Shown piece after piece: positions 38,039 to 46,442 of a stretch of 64,000 bases of DNA. The notes below the pieces were generated by a model that was given only the letters and a program-made list of their open reading frames with translations, was not told where the DNA came from and did no database searches. The number at the start of each line of letters is the position of its first letter. The stretch's first letter is position 1. The stretch spans positions 930,001 to 994,000 of the forward strand of contig NZ_CP026167.1 in the NCBI RefSeq assembly GCF_002902985.1, read 5' to 3'. Source of the stretch: Leclercia sp. LSNIH1. Its GTDB lineage: Bacteria; Pseudomonadota; Gammaproteobacteria; Enterobacterales; Enterobacteriaceae. A program made the position numbers and the translations under genes.

Positions 38039-39519
38039 ACCTCTAACCCCAGCCTGGTGAACTGCTCTGCCGGGGCGTCGCTCTCATGTAGCAGACGCAC
38101 CAGCAGGGCAATCATCCGCGCTTCGATGGCTTTATCTTCTATCGGGCACTGCTGGTGCGGGTCGGTGTGTAAATCGAACAGTAGATTACCGACGCGGTTC
38201 ACCCCGGGGTATTTTTCCTGAGCCGGAATACGCAGCGTTTTGACCCCTTTGGTAAAGCGGAAGGGGGGCGCCAGCGCGATCGCCTCCAGCTCATCCGGGG
38301 TAAAGCGGGTATTCATCTTGATGGGCATCAGGGTGTAGTTGGCGATGTCATTCTCACGGCCAGGCAGTGCGGCGCGCATATAGACATAGCGCCCGTCCGT
38401 GACGTTGACGTGGCCGCTGAAGACCCCAAACAGCGCAGCGTCACGCACCGGGGTATCATCTTCAAGAATGCGGGCTAACGGACGGCCCTGAACGTCGGGC
38501 GGGATGGGCTGGTTGAAGAACTCCAGCAGCGTCGGCGCCCAGTCAATCATCTGCACCAGCGCATCTCGCTGCACCCCCTGATGACCGCTGCGCGGATCCC
38601 AGATAAATAGCGGGTTATTCGCCACTTCGTTGTAATAGGGCATCTGGTTTTTCGCCCACCAGCCATGCTCCCCGAGCAAAAAGCCGTGATCGGTGCCGAC
38701 GATGAGCATCGTATCGCGCCACAGATCGTGGCGGTCCATCAGGTCCAGAATGCGCCCCAGGTTGCGATCGCACATGGAGACCAGGGCGCGATAGCGGCAG
38801 CGAATATGCTCTACCGCCTCCGGGCTCTCTTCCACTTTGCCGCGGGGCCAGTCGTAGTGCGGGCCGTTCCAGGCATCCTGGTATAACGAGAGGTACGCCT
38901 CGGTGGTATAAAACGGCTCGTGGGGGTCGAAGGTTTCCACCTGCAATAGCCAGCTATCCTGGTGATGGTTCTTGTCGATAAACTCGCACCCGGCGTTAAA
39001 GACCTGGGTTTGCGGGAAGTCCGCCTCCTGCTGAATGTAGTCGCGGTTGACCCAGTCGTGTCGCCAGAGCCCGGAGACCCCGCCCCCGGTTTGTTTCTGG
39101 GGCACGCGCAGCACCTCCGGGATGGCCGGGTCGGCGACGCTGGCCTTCCAGTGATCCCCCTCCTGGCCACGGATAATTTCCCATGAGCTGTAGCGGTTAT
39201 GGTAGTTGCCGCCGCCATCCTCCCAGTAGTGCAGGTGGTCGCTGATCAGGTGGGTATAGATGCCCGCTTTTTTCAGTAGCTCCGGCATGGAGTCGTCGAA
39301 CGGCTCCAGCGGCCCCCATTCCCGGTGCAAAAAATTATACCGGCCAGTATGTAACTCGCGACGTGCGGGCATGCAGGGCATACTGCCAACATAGCTGTTG
39401 TTGAAGGTGGCGCAGCGGGCCGCCAGACGCTGGAAATTTGGCGCCTGGGTGATCATATCCCCGTAAGGCGGCAGATAGTGCTTATTCAGGCTGTCGAAGA
39501 GCAGAATGATCGCTTTCAT
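38035..39519 (-). CDS. Cytoplasmic sulfatase (formylglycine type)
   Basis: A 494-residue alkaline-phosphatase-superfamily sulfatase. Visible are the N-terminal metal site LLFDSLN (Asp9), the modification motif C49-M-P-A-R53 in [15 protein letters not shown], where Cys49 would be oxidised to formylglycine, DPHEPF (His200), and the second metal and substrate site [15 protein letters not shown] (Asp277, His278, Lys290). There is no signal peptide, so it should act in the cytoplasm. It is not the orthologue of E. coli YidJ, which starts MKRPNFLFVMTDTQ. It follows PTS IIB by nine bases as the last gene of a IIC-IIB-sulfatase operon, suggesting it desulfates the PTS cargo. The maturase encoded at 43977 could activate it. 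Substrate unknown. Confidence 0.88.
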   Translation of the reverse strand: MKAIILLFDSLNKHYLPPYGDMITQAPNFQRLAARCATFNNSYVGSMPCMPARRELHTGRYNFLHREWGPLEPFDDSMPELLKKAGIYTHLISDHLHYWEDGGGNYHNRYSSWEIIRGQEGDHWKASVADPAIPEVLRVPQKQTGGGVSGLWRHDWVNRDYIQQEADFPQTQVFNAGCEFIDKNHHQDSWLLQVETFDPHEPFYTTEAYLSLYQDAWNGPHYDWPRGKVEESPEAVEHIRCRYRALVSMCDRNLGRILDLMDRHDLWRDTMLIVGTDHGFLLGEHGWWAKNQMPYYNEVANNPLFIWDPRSGHQGVQRDALVQMIDWAPTLLEFFNQPIPPDVQGRPLARILEDDTPVRDAALFGVFSGHVNVTDGRYVYMRAALPGRENDIANYTLMPIKMNTRFTPDELEAIALAPPFRFTKGVKTLRIPAQEKYPGVNRVGNLLFDLHTDPHQQCPIEDKAIEARMIALLVRLLHESDAPAEQFTRLGLEV

Positions 39520-39528
39520 CGTCGCTCC

Positions 39529-39852
39529 TTAACGGGCCTTTACCAGATGCGGGAAATGCTCTTCAACCACGGCGTAGATCTGCTTCCCGATGGTCTCTCC
39601 GTCCATAATATTTTCGATGGGGATCAGATACTGCCCGTGCCGCGGATCGAGGCTTACCACATCAATCAGTTTTTTCGAAATGGCATAGATATCGGCCCAT
39701 TCGGTGAACCCACCGACTTCGCCGGCGGCGGTGTGCTCCATGGCGAAATCAATGTCATATTTAGCTAACGCTTTTTTTACCACCGTCTGCAACATCACGC
39801 TGCTGCCGACACCGTAGCCGCAAACAAACAGAATATTAATTTTGTCTTTCAT
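39529..39852 (-). CDS. PTS IIB component, ascorbate/galactitol type
   Basis: A 107-residue cytoplasmic phosphotransfer protein. Its phosphocysteine loop is VCGYGVGSS with Cys11, typical of UlaB/GatB-like IIB domains. It would take phosphate from an EIIA and hand it to the sugar in the neighbouring IIC. The start at 39852 gives MKDKINILFVCGYG; the upstream extension overlaps IIC and is unlikely. No IIA gene is in the window, so a IIA from elsewhere (for example UlaC-like) must serve. Transcribed after IIC, before the sulfatase. Confidence 0.88.
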   Translation of the reverse strand: MKDKINILFVCGYGVGSSVMLQTVVKKALAKYDIDFAMEHTAAGEVGGFTEWADIYAISKKLIDVVSLDPRHGQYLIPIENIMDGETIGKQIYAVVEEHFPHLVKAR

Positions 39853-39880
39853 AACGATATCCTTTTCACAATGAGATGAG

Positions 39881-41206
39881 TTAGCCCGCATAAGGCCCAA
39901 GATGGAACGTTAAGGCAATAAACTTAAGTACTTCGCAAATCGCTGGCCATAAGGTCGCCCAGTCGAAAATACCGGTCCAGCCCACCCCTTCCGCAGCGAG
40001 GCCAGTTAAGGGAATTGCCCATACGGTGCCGAAGGTTTGAATAATTCCCAGCAGGAAAGTACAAATAATAACGGCGCGGTAACCGCCCAGCCGGTTGGCT
40101 AATACGCCGATCGGGCCGCCCGCAAAAAATAGCGGCACAAAACCGGGCAATACCATAATCGGACTATGGGTAAGCAGCAGGATCCCCATCGAAAAAATCG
40201 TGCCGAAGGTACAGAAAATAAAACCAAGGGTGGCGGCATTCGGGGAGAAGGGAAGTAATGCTGCAACATCGACAGCGGGAATCGCGTCGGGAATTAAACG
40301 ATCCTGCCAGCCTTTAAACGAGGCGTTAATTTCCCCGACCATCATACGAACGCCCTGGAGCAGGATCACCATATACATGGAGAACTGCAGGCCGAGATTA
40401 ATAATGTAGATATACCAGGGCTTACCTTTTGCCATGACCTGAACGTTATCGATGCCGGTCGTCAACAGGAACCCGCCGACGAACACGGTCATGACAATGG
40501 CGATGGAGGTAACGTTATGGTTAAAAATCGCCAGCCAGCCGGGTAGCTTCATATTCTCGGCATCCTGCTTCTCGGCGTCGCCAAAGAGGTGGGCGAATTT
40601 CGAGAAAAACCAGATCCCCAGCATCTGGTTATGGGCTATGGTAAAGCCGGCATTATTGGTGATTTTCGCCACCGGTTTGGCTATCAGGGTAGTCGCAAAC
40701 GCCCAGAATACGCCGGTTAAAATCCCGGCGATAATAATCGACGGCACCCAGCCAAAGCCCAGCCAGAAGACGATCAACCACAGCACTGCCTGAGAGTGAG
40801 ACACCCCGGTATTGCCGGTGAGGAAAATGCCTTTCACCTTTGTGTAGCGGCCAAGTAAGACCAGCACCAGGTTGGTAAAAAAGGCCAGCACAAACACATA
40901 ACCTACAAAACCGAAATTATCGCCGAGTGCAATCTGGGTTGCTGCTTTCATGGCATAGGAATCCATTAAATAGCCATGAATGCCATAAGATTTACTGACC
41001 GCATCGGCAACGGGTTTAAATGTGGCTGAGAACTGAAATCCGCCAAAGAGCACCATCATTAATCCCACCATGGCGCTAACCATACCGGTAATAATTTTGA
41101 TCGGCGATTTCCTGTCGAGGGCATAACCCAGCCCTACCAGCAACCCAATTAAAATAGCGGGTTCAGTTAAAAAAGATTGTATTACTGAAATGAAGTCTGA
41201 AAACAT
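39881..41206 (-). CDS. PTS IIC permease of the ascorbate (UlaA/SgaT) family
   Basis: A 441-residue membrane protein with about 11 helices. Family features of the UlaA type: VGYALDRKSPIKIITGMVSAMVG near residue 25, GNTGVSHSQAVLW, HNQMLGIWFFSKF and the histidine-containing loops. UlaA carries L-ascorbate; this divergent member lies in an operon with a sulfatase, so the cargo may be a sulfated sugar or sugar acid. The start at 41206 (MFSDFISVIQSFL) is preferred, with GGAGG upstream; a GTG 16 codons earlier would add a hydrophilic leader. First gene of the leftward operon. Confidence 0.87.
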   Translation of the reverse strand: MFSDFISVIQSFLTEPAILIGLLVGLGYALDRKSPIKIITGMVSAMVGLMMVLFGGFQFSATFKPVADAVSKSYGIHGYLMDSYAMKAATQIALGDNFGFVGYVFVLAFFTNLVLVLLGRYTKVKGIFLTGNTGVSHSQAVLWLIVFWLGFGWVPSIIIAGILTGVFWAFATTLIAKPVAKITNNAGFTIAHNQMLGIWFFSKFAHLFGDAEKQDAENMKLPGWLAIFNHNVTSIAIVMTVFVGGFLLTTGIDNVQVMAKGKPWYIYIINLGLQFSMYMVILLQGVRMMVGEINASFKGWQDRLIPDAIPAVDVAALLPFSPNAATLGFIFCTFGTIFSMGILLLTHSPIMVLPGFVPLFFAGGPIGVLANRLGGYRAVIICTFLLGIIQTFGTVWAIPLTGLAAEGVGWTGIFDWATLWPAICEVLKFIALTFHLGPYAG

Positions 41207-41683
41207 AATGCAGTCAACCTCCGTGATATTCGCTTCCAGATTAATAAAATCCACTTTTTTGTTGCTTCTTATTTAATAACGGAACGACTAGTGGTGATAA
41301 AGGCAAACATTTTTGGCAGCAAATGCACTTTAATAATCATATTTAGTCATTAGAAGATTGATTTTGATTTTTTGTGATTCTATTTGCAAAATTACTGATG
41401 TATTACTTTCGATTATTTAAATTTCTATTCGATAAGCTTTTTATATATACAATGGATTTGTGAATAAGCCGGGATGCCCTTATTGGATGATTCAATATAT
41501 AAACGGTCAATAATTTAACCTTAATTATTGAGGTGGGAAGTGTTTTGAAGATATATTTAGTAAATTAAAGGCGACGATTTTATTTTGCGGGCTCAGCCAC
41601 AAAATTATATTAAACCGAAGTATAAGTTAGCTTTCGCACGGCCAAGTAATTTTCCAATCATTATTAAACAAAGGAATGAAAAA
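41207..41683. promoter_or_regulatory. AT-rich divergent control region between PTS and sulfotransferase genes
   Basis: These 477 bases contain no gene I can support. The DNA is much more AT-rich than its neighbours, typical of an H-NS-silenced or recently acquired promoter region. A half-good CRP-like site, TGTGATTCTATTTGCAAA, lies near 41375-41395. Promoters for both divergent units must be here; none stands out clearly. The AAGGAA ribosome site of the plus-strand gene is at 41670-41675. Confidence 0.6.
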
Positions 41684-43099
41684 ATGAACGCAACCTATAC
41701 TGTTAATCTGAATCCCTACGATAAAAACAAACTGTGCGCATTAATTTCTATTGCTAGTACCGAGGCGGTACGCTTTGACTACTCCGTCAAGGGTAAAACG
41801 GTGAACACCAGTTTTCATTACGGCACCGATCAATACAGCGTTAATCCAGAGATTGTCGTGGTGGGGTTGTATGCCAATTATTTAAATTCGGTCACGTTGA
41901 ATCTTTATACCGCTGACAATGCCGTAGAAACCCTCCTTATATCGATATCAACAGAGGGACAGGACTATGGCGAAGTGCCCCTGTCGCTGGCAATCAATAT
42001 TGCTGACGGCACGATGGCAGAGAATACCTTAGGGCAGGGTTGGTTTGTCACCAGCGCGTGGAATGGCTATGACATCAATGGCGATCTGCGTATTACCGGC
42101 CTGTTCCCCTGGATGTACGGCAACCTAAAAATTATTGAAAACTCGCTCTGGTCAGCCGAAGCCAGTGAAACCTGGGATCCCGACAAGCATGCTTTTGCGC
42201 CAACACTGTACCGCTTTAACCTTGCCGGTAAGGTCACGCAAACCTACTCTGCTCCAGCGGGTTACGGTTTTCATCACGACATCACTACTGACGGGCAAGG
42301 CAATCTCTGGGTGTTAGGCTCGCTGCTGGATGGTTGGAGTGACGAGCAAAAACTGGAGTGCATCCTCTATAAATACGACATCAACAGCGGGGCGTTGCTC
42401 TGGCAACGTGATTATTCCCGGGAATTTATGGGTGCCACGGTGCTGGATAATACCGACACCAACGACGTGCATTTCAATAGTCTGGAATATGTCGCAGAGA
42501 CCGGGCAACTGATGATCAATTCCCGCTCCAGTTGTACTGTGCTGGGACTTAATAGTGCCTCCGGGGATCCGGAGTGGATTATTGATAACCCAGCTTTTCC
42601 TGTGCTGAATAGCGCCCTGAATCTGCAGGTGGTGGATGAGGATAACTTCAGCTATCCCAACGGCGAGCATGCCGTCTTTGTCACACACAACAGCCGGTAC
42701 CAGGCGTGGCGGGGTGAAAACAAGTTCGTTGTCTCCCTGTTCAATAACAACTCCTGCGCAGATGAACAGGGCAAGGAACTGGTCCGGACGATTGAATCGG
42801 ACCCGGTTACTTATACCGCTGCCGCACTGGATTCCTTACCTACCATTCTTGCCATAGATTTAACCGCCTCGACGGTTCAGCGCCTGGATCAGTTTCATTT
42901 CCCAGGCCAGCGCAGCGAACTCACATCATCGGTATTTGATGTCGGGAACGAATATTACAATGTTTATTTTGGTGCCGAACAATCTTTCTTCGTTTTTGAT
43001 ACCGATAATAATATTGGTGTGTCGGTTTACAATATTGATACCGGCTTAGGCTATCGCGGCAGAATATTTACTTACGATGAGCTGCGCTCATTAATCTAA
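41684..43099 (+). CDS. Arylsulfotransferase (ASST)-like protein without a signal peptide
   Basis: A 471-residue protein resembling bacterial PAPS-independent aryl-sulfate sulfotransferases. Residues 1-100 match the ASST N-terminal beta-sandwich (LNPYDKNKLCALISI, VVVGLYANYLNSVTL); the rest resembles the six-bladed propeller. Catalytic-site counterparts are His198 in FHHDITTD, His263 in DVHFNSLEY, Arg281 in NSRSSC and the putative sulfohistidine His329 in GEHAVFV. E. coli AssT is periplasmic, whereas here no signal peptide precedes the start or lies in the upstream extension. A ribosome site supports 41684. Divergent from the PTS-sulfatase operon; probably moves sulfate from the imported compound or another ester to a phenolic acceptor, but this is inference. 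The fold assignment rests on motifs only. Confidence 0.75.
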   Translation: MNATYTVNLNPYDKNKLCALISIASTEAVRFDYSVKGKTVNTSFHYGTDQYSVNPEIVVVGLYANYLNSVTLNLYTADNAVETLLISISTEGQDYGEVPLSLAINIADGTMAENTLGQGWFVTSAWNGYDINGDLRITGLFPWMYGNLKIIENSLWSAEASETWDPDKHAFAPTLYRFNLAGKVTQTYSAPAGYGFHHDITTDGQGNLWVLGSLLDGWSDEQKLECILYKYDINSGALLWQRDYSREFMGATVLDNTDTNDVHFNSLEYVAETGQLMINSRSSCTVLGLNSASGDPEWIIDNPAFPVLNSALNLQVVDEDNFSYPNGEHAVFVTHNSRYQAWRGENKFVVSLFNNNSCADEQGKELVRTIESDPVTYTAAALDSLPTILAIDLTASTVQRLDQFHFPGQRSELTSSVFDVGNEYYNVYFGAEQSFFVFDTDNNIGVSVYNIDTGLGYRGRIFTYDELRSLI

Positions 43100-43110
43100 A
43101 ATTAACCTTA

Positions 43111-43142
43111 GCGGCAAGATAAGGCTTGGTGTTACTTGCCGC
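43111..43142 (+). terminator. Terminator-like hairpin after the sulfotransferase gene
   Basis: GCGGCAAG / CTTGCCGC, an 8-bp perfect stem with a 16-base loop, ends in CTTTAC 12 bases after the stop codon. The weak T-tail makes the call moderate. Confidence 0.6.
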
Positions 43143-43280
43143 CTTTACACCACCTGTAACCCGTTCCCCTGGCTGTGGTTATACGGCTGTCACCACCGGA
43201 TCCTGCGGGTGGGAATGACTTCTCTGTATACGTTACTATTGCCTGAGTTTTATTCGATGAGCAGCCAGACAGGAGTAGTT

Positions 43281-43628
43281 ATGAAAATTTCCCGCCTCGG
43301 CGAAGCGCCGGATTATCGCTTCTCGCTGGCAAACGAGCGCACCTTTCTGGCCTGGATCCGTACCGCCCTGGGCTTTCTGGCAGCCGGTGTCGGCCTTGAC
43401 CAGCTGGCACCCGACTTTGCCACGCCGGTGATCCGCCAGCTGCTGGCGCTGCTGCTGTGCCTTTTTTCCGGAGGGCTGGCGATCTACGGCTACCTGCGCT
43501 GGCTGCGCAATGAAAAGGCGATGCGCCTGAAAGAAGACCTGCCCTATACCCACAGCCTGCTGATTATCAGCCTGATCCTGATGGTGGTGGCGGTGATTGT
43601 CATGGGACTGGTGCTCTATGGCGGATAA
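43281..43628 (+). CDS. yidH: YidH inner-membrane protein (DUF202)
   Basis: A 115-residue DUF202 protein with three predicted helices. The family block NERTFLAWIRTALGFLAAGVGLDQL is at residues 18-42. The start at 43281 has AGGAG nearby and gives MKISRLGEAPDYRFSLANERTF, matching E. coli YidH. Function unknown. It overlaps yidG by 11 bases; both precede a radical-SAM maturase in one operon, as in the E. coli yidHGF order. Confidence 0.92.
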   Translation: MKISRLGEAPDYRFSLANERTFLAWIRTALGFLAAGVGLDQLAPDFATPVIRQLLALLLCLFSGGLAIYGYLRWLRNEKAMRLKEDLPYTHSLLIISLILMVVAVIVMGLVLYGG

Positions 43629-43980
43629 TCGCAAAGCCCGCCGCCTGGCCGATCCGGGACTGCAGCCGGAGCGGACCTCGCTCGCCTGGCTGCGCACCCT
43701 GCTGGGCTACGGCGCCCTGATGGTGCTGGCGGTTAAACACAACTGGCAGCAGGCAGGGCAGCTGTTCTGGGTGGCGCTGGGTGTACTGGCAATCGCGGCG
43801 CTGATCCTCTGGTATTACACCCGCAGCAGGGCGCAAATGGATGTTTCTCTGTATGATTTTTCATCATCCCGACCGGTGCATATTAAATTTTTGATCGCCC
43901 TCGCAGTGTTATCCCTCGCATTACTGTTTGCTGCTAGCCATGTCCACCATCTCATTACTTTTATCAGGGGTATTACATGA
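43618..43980 (+). CDS. yidG: YidG inner-membrane protein (DUF202)
   Basis: A 120-residue DUF202 paralogue with QPERTSLAWLRTLLGYGALMVLAVKHNW at residues 15-42 and three helices. The start at 43618, inside the yidH end, gives MADNRKARRLADPGLQPERTSLAW as in E. coli YidG. It overlaps the next gene by four bases (ATGA). Function unknown. Confidence 0.92.
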   Translation: MADNRKARRLADPGLQPERTSLAWLRTLLGYGALMVLAVKHNWQQAGQLFWVALGVLAIAALILWYYTRSRAQMDVSLYDFSSSRPVHIKFLIALAVLSLALLFAASHVHHLITFIRGIT

Positions 43981-45080
43981 CAGGATGTCAGGTTATGGCC
44001 AAGCCAGCCAGCTCACGATGCAACCTGAATTGCCGCTACTGTTTTTATATCGATAAGCCTCAACAGGCGATCATGGATGACGCCACCCTGGAAACCTTTA
44101 TTCAACAGCATATCGCCGCCCAGCCCGGACCAGAGGTACAGTTCGCCTGGCAGGGCGGGGAACCGACCCTGTGCGGGCTGGATTTCTTTCGTCGTGTCGT
44201 GGAACTGCAACAGCGGCATGGCGCAGGAAAACGTATCCACAACGCTTTTCAGACCAACGGCATCCTGCTCAATGACGCCTGGTGTATCTTTTTTCGTGAA
44301 CAGGGCTGGCTGGTGGGTATCTCTCTCGATGGGCCTGCGGCGCTGCATGATGCTTACCGCGTCAGCCGCAGCGGCAACCCTACTCATCATAAGGTGCTGG
44401 CGGCGATAGAGAAGCTGCGAGCGCATCAGGTGTCGTTTAATCTTCTGACGGTCATCAACCGGCAGAACAGCGGCCAGCCGGAGCGCATGTATCGCTATTT
44501 GCGCGCGCTGGGCACGCCGTATCTGCAGTTTCTTCCCCTGCTGGAGCACGACAACCCGGAATCAGTCAGCGATGCGCAGTGGGGAGCATTCCTGTCGTCG
44601 GTGTTTGATATCTGGGTGCGGGAGGATATTGGTCGCATCTTTGTGCAGCTTTTCGACTCGACGTTAGGGGTCTGGTGCGGCTATCCGTCGCAGATCTGTT
44701 CCCTCGCCGTCACCTGCGGCCACGCCTTCGCGCTGGAGGCGCAGGGCGATCTCTATCAATGCGATCACTATGTCTACCCCGAGTACCGGCTGGGTAACAT
44801 CCACCAGACGCCGCTGGCAGAGCTTAATAACAGTGAGGCGGCCATCGCCTTTGGCCAGCGTAAAAAAACCACTTTACCCGGTGAGTGCCAGGCCTGCCCG
44901 GCGCTTTACCTGTGCAACGGCGACTGCCCGAAACACCGGGTGGAGGGCAAAAGCGCGCTGTGCGCGGGGTATCTGGCGTTCTTTCGCCATTGTGCCCCGC
45001 ATATGCGGGTGATGCGCGATCTTATCCGCCATCACCGTTCGCCCATCGAGTTAATGACCCTGTTACGCCAGAGCCAGTAA
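43977..45080 (+). CDS. Anaerobic sulfatase-maturating radical-SAM enzyme
   Basis: A 367-residue radical-SAM protein with the cluster motif C15-x3-C19-x2-C22 (SRCNLNCRYCFY), the SAM region WQGGEPTLCG and a Cys-rich C-terminal SPASM domain (CGHAFALEAQGDLYQCDHYVYP, CQACPALYLCNGDCPKHR). This is the anSME/AslB family, which oxidises a Cys or Ser in the sulfatase C/S-x-P-x-R motif to formylglycine without oxygen. The sulfatase at 38035-39519 has exactly such a motif (C-M-P-A-R) and is the likely client. Third gene after yidH and yidG, occupying the yidF position. It ends one base before the convergent dsdA stop. Confidence 0.9.
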   Translation: MTGCQVMAKPASSRCNLNCRYCFYIDKPQQAIMDDATLETFIQQHIAAQPGPEVQFAWQGGEPTLCGLDFFRRVVELQQRHGAGKRIHNAFQTNGILLNDAWCIFFREQGWLVGISLDGPAALHDAYRVSRSGNPTHHKVLAAIEKLRAHQVSFNLLTVINRQNSGQPERMYRYLRALGTPYLQFLPLLEHDNPESVSDAQWGAFLSSVFDIWVREDIGRIFVQLFDSTLGVWCGYPSQICSLAVTCGHAFALEAQGDLYQCDHYVYPEYRLGNIHQTPLAELNNSEAAIAFGQRKKTTLPGECQACPALYLCNGDCPKHRVEGKSALCAGYLAFFRHCAPHMRVMRDLIRHHRSPIELMTLLRQSQ

Positions 45081-45081
45081 G

Positions 45082-46380
45082 TTACCGCCCTTTTGCCAGA
45101 TACTTCGCCATCTCCTCGTCCGGCACCATGCCGCCGCCGGTGGCCCACACCAGGTGGGTGGCGTTGTCCAGCGCATAGTGCCCGGCAGTGGCAAGACGTA
45201 CCGGCCCGGCCATTCCCGCCAGCGCGGAGGGCTCAAGAAGAATCTGCTCCCCCTGCGCCAGCCAGCTCAGCATGTCATACATGCTCTGATCGGAGAGGGT
45301 ATAGAACCCGTCGAGCAGGCGCTCCATGGCACGGCCAACAAAACCGGACGCGCGGCCTACCGCCAGGCCATCGGCCGCGGTGAGGTTATCGATCCCCAGA
45401 TCCTGCACGGCAATCTGGTCATGTAGCCCGGTATAAACCCCCAGCAGCATGCACGGCGAATGAGTAGGTTCGGCAAAGAAGCAGTGCACATGGTCGCCAA
45501 AGGCCAGCTTCAGCCCAAACGCCACGCCGCCAGGGCCGCCGCCGACGCCGCATGGCAGATAGACAAACAGGGGATGATCCCTGTCCACCACCCGGCCCTG
45601 GTCAGCAAACTGCGCTTTCAGTCGTGCGCCTGCCACGGCATAGCCTAAAAACAGGGTACGGGAGTTTTCATCGTCAATGAAGAAACAGTTCGGATCGCTT
45701 TCGGCCGCTTTGCGGCCTTGCTCCACCGCCACGCCGTAGTCCTGCTCATATTCCACCACCGTCACGCCGTGGCTGCGCAGTTTCGCTTTTTTCCATTCCC
45801 GGGCATCGGCGGACATATGGACCGTCACCTTAAAGCCGATGCGGGCGCTCATGATGCCGATGGACATCCCCAGGTTGCCGGTCGACCCCACGGCGATGCT
45901 GTACTGGCTGAAGAAATCTTTGAAGCGCGGCTCCAGCAGGATGCTGTAATCCTCCTCCGGCGTTAACAGGCCCGCGGCGAGGGCCAGTTTTTCCGCGTGG
46001 GTGAGCACCTCATAGATGCCGCCACGGGCTTTGATGGAGCCGGAGATCGGCAGATGACTGTCTTTTTTCAACAGCAACGTGCCGGGAAGGGTGATATCGA
46101 ACGCCGTCTCCAGCCGCTTGTGCATCCCCGGTATGGCGACCAGCTCCGATTCGATAATCCCGTTTGTGGCCGCCGTTTCCGGGAACGCTTTCGCCAGGTA
46201 CGGCGCAAACCGCGCCAGGCGCGCGTGGGCATCATCCACGTCGGCCTGGGTCAGGCCAACGTGCGGCAACCCTTCGGCCAGCGTGGTGGCTTTGGGGTTA
46301 AGCCAGGTGGTCTCTTTCAGGGCGATCAGCGCATTGAGCAGGGGATATTGCGCGATTAATGTCTGGGTCTGTGGCGTCAT
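45082..46380 (-). CDS. dsdA: D-serine dehydratase
   Basis: DsdA is a PLP enzyme that detoxifies D-serine to pyruvate and ammonia. The 432-residue product has the PLP lysine segment [19 protein letters not shown] (about residue 115), the phosphate-binding loop [31 protein letters not shown] and the C-terminal [14 protein letters not shown]. It is about ten residues shorter than E. coli DsdA, with a contracted segment near [15 protein letters not shown]. The usual partners dsdX (permease) and dsdC (LysR activator) are not next to it; emrD lies upstream on the same strand. Confidence 0.94.
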   Translation of the reverse strand: MTPQTQTLIAQYPLLNALIALKETTWLNPKATTLAEGLPHVGLTQADVDDAHARLARFAPYLAKAFPETAATNGIIESELVAIPGMHKRLETAFDITLPGTLLLKKDSHLPISGSIKARGGIYEVLTHAEKLALAAGLLTPEEDYSILLEPRFKDFFSQYSIAVGSTGNLGMSIGIMSARIGFKVTVHMSADAREWKKAKLRSHGVTVVEYEQDYGVAVEQGRKAAESDPNCFFIDDENSRTLFLGYAVAGARLKAQFADQGRVVDRDHPLFVYLPCGVGGGPGGVAFGLKLAFGDHVHCFFAEPTHSPCMLLGVYTGLHDQIAVQDLGIDNLTAADGLAVGRASGFVGRAMERLLDGFYTLSDQSMYDMLSWLAQGEQILLEPSALAGMAGPVRLATAGHYALDNATHLVWATGGGMVPDEEMAKYLAKGR

Positions 46381-46442
46381 AGGTTCCTCGCAGGCGTTAT
46401 CCCCTTAAGAAAACAGGAAACGGACGCGAGGGCAAGTGAACG

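Noticed and set aside
41207..41683. Small open frame or attachment site in the AT-rich PTS/sulfotransferase gap
   Set aside because: No direct repeats, integrase, tRNA or plausible ribosome-site-supported short gene found; AT-richness alone is not evidence of an integration site.
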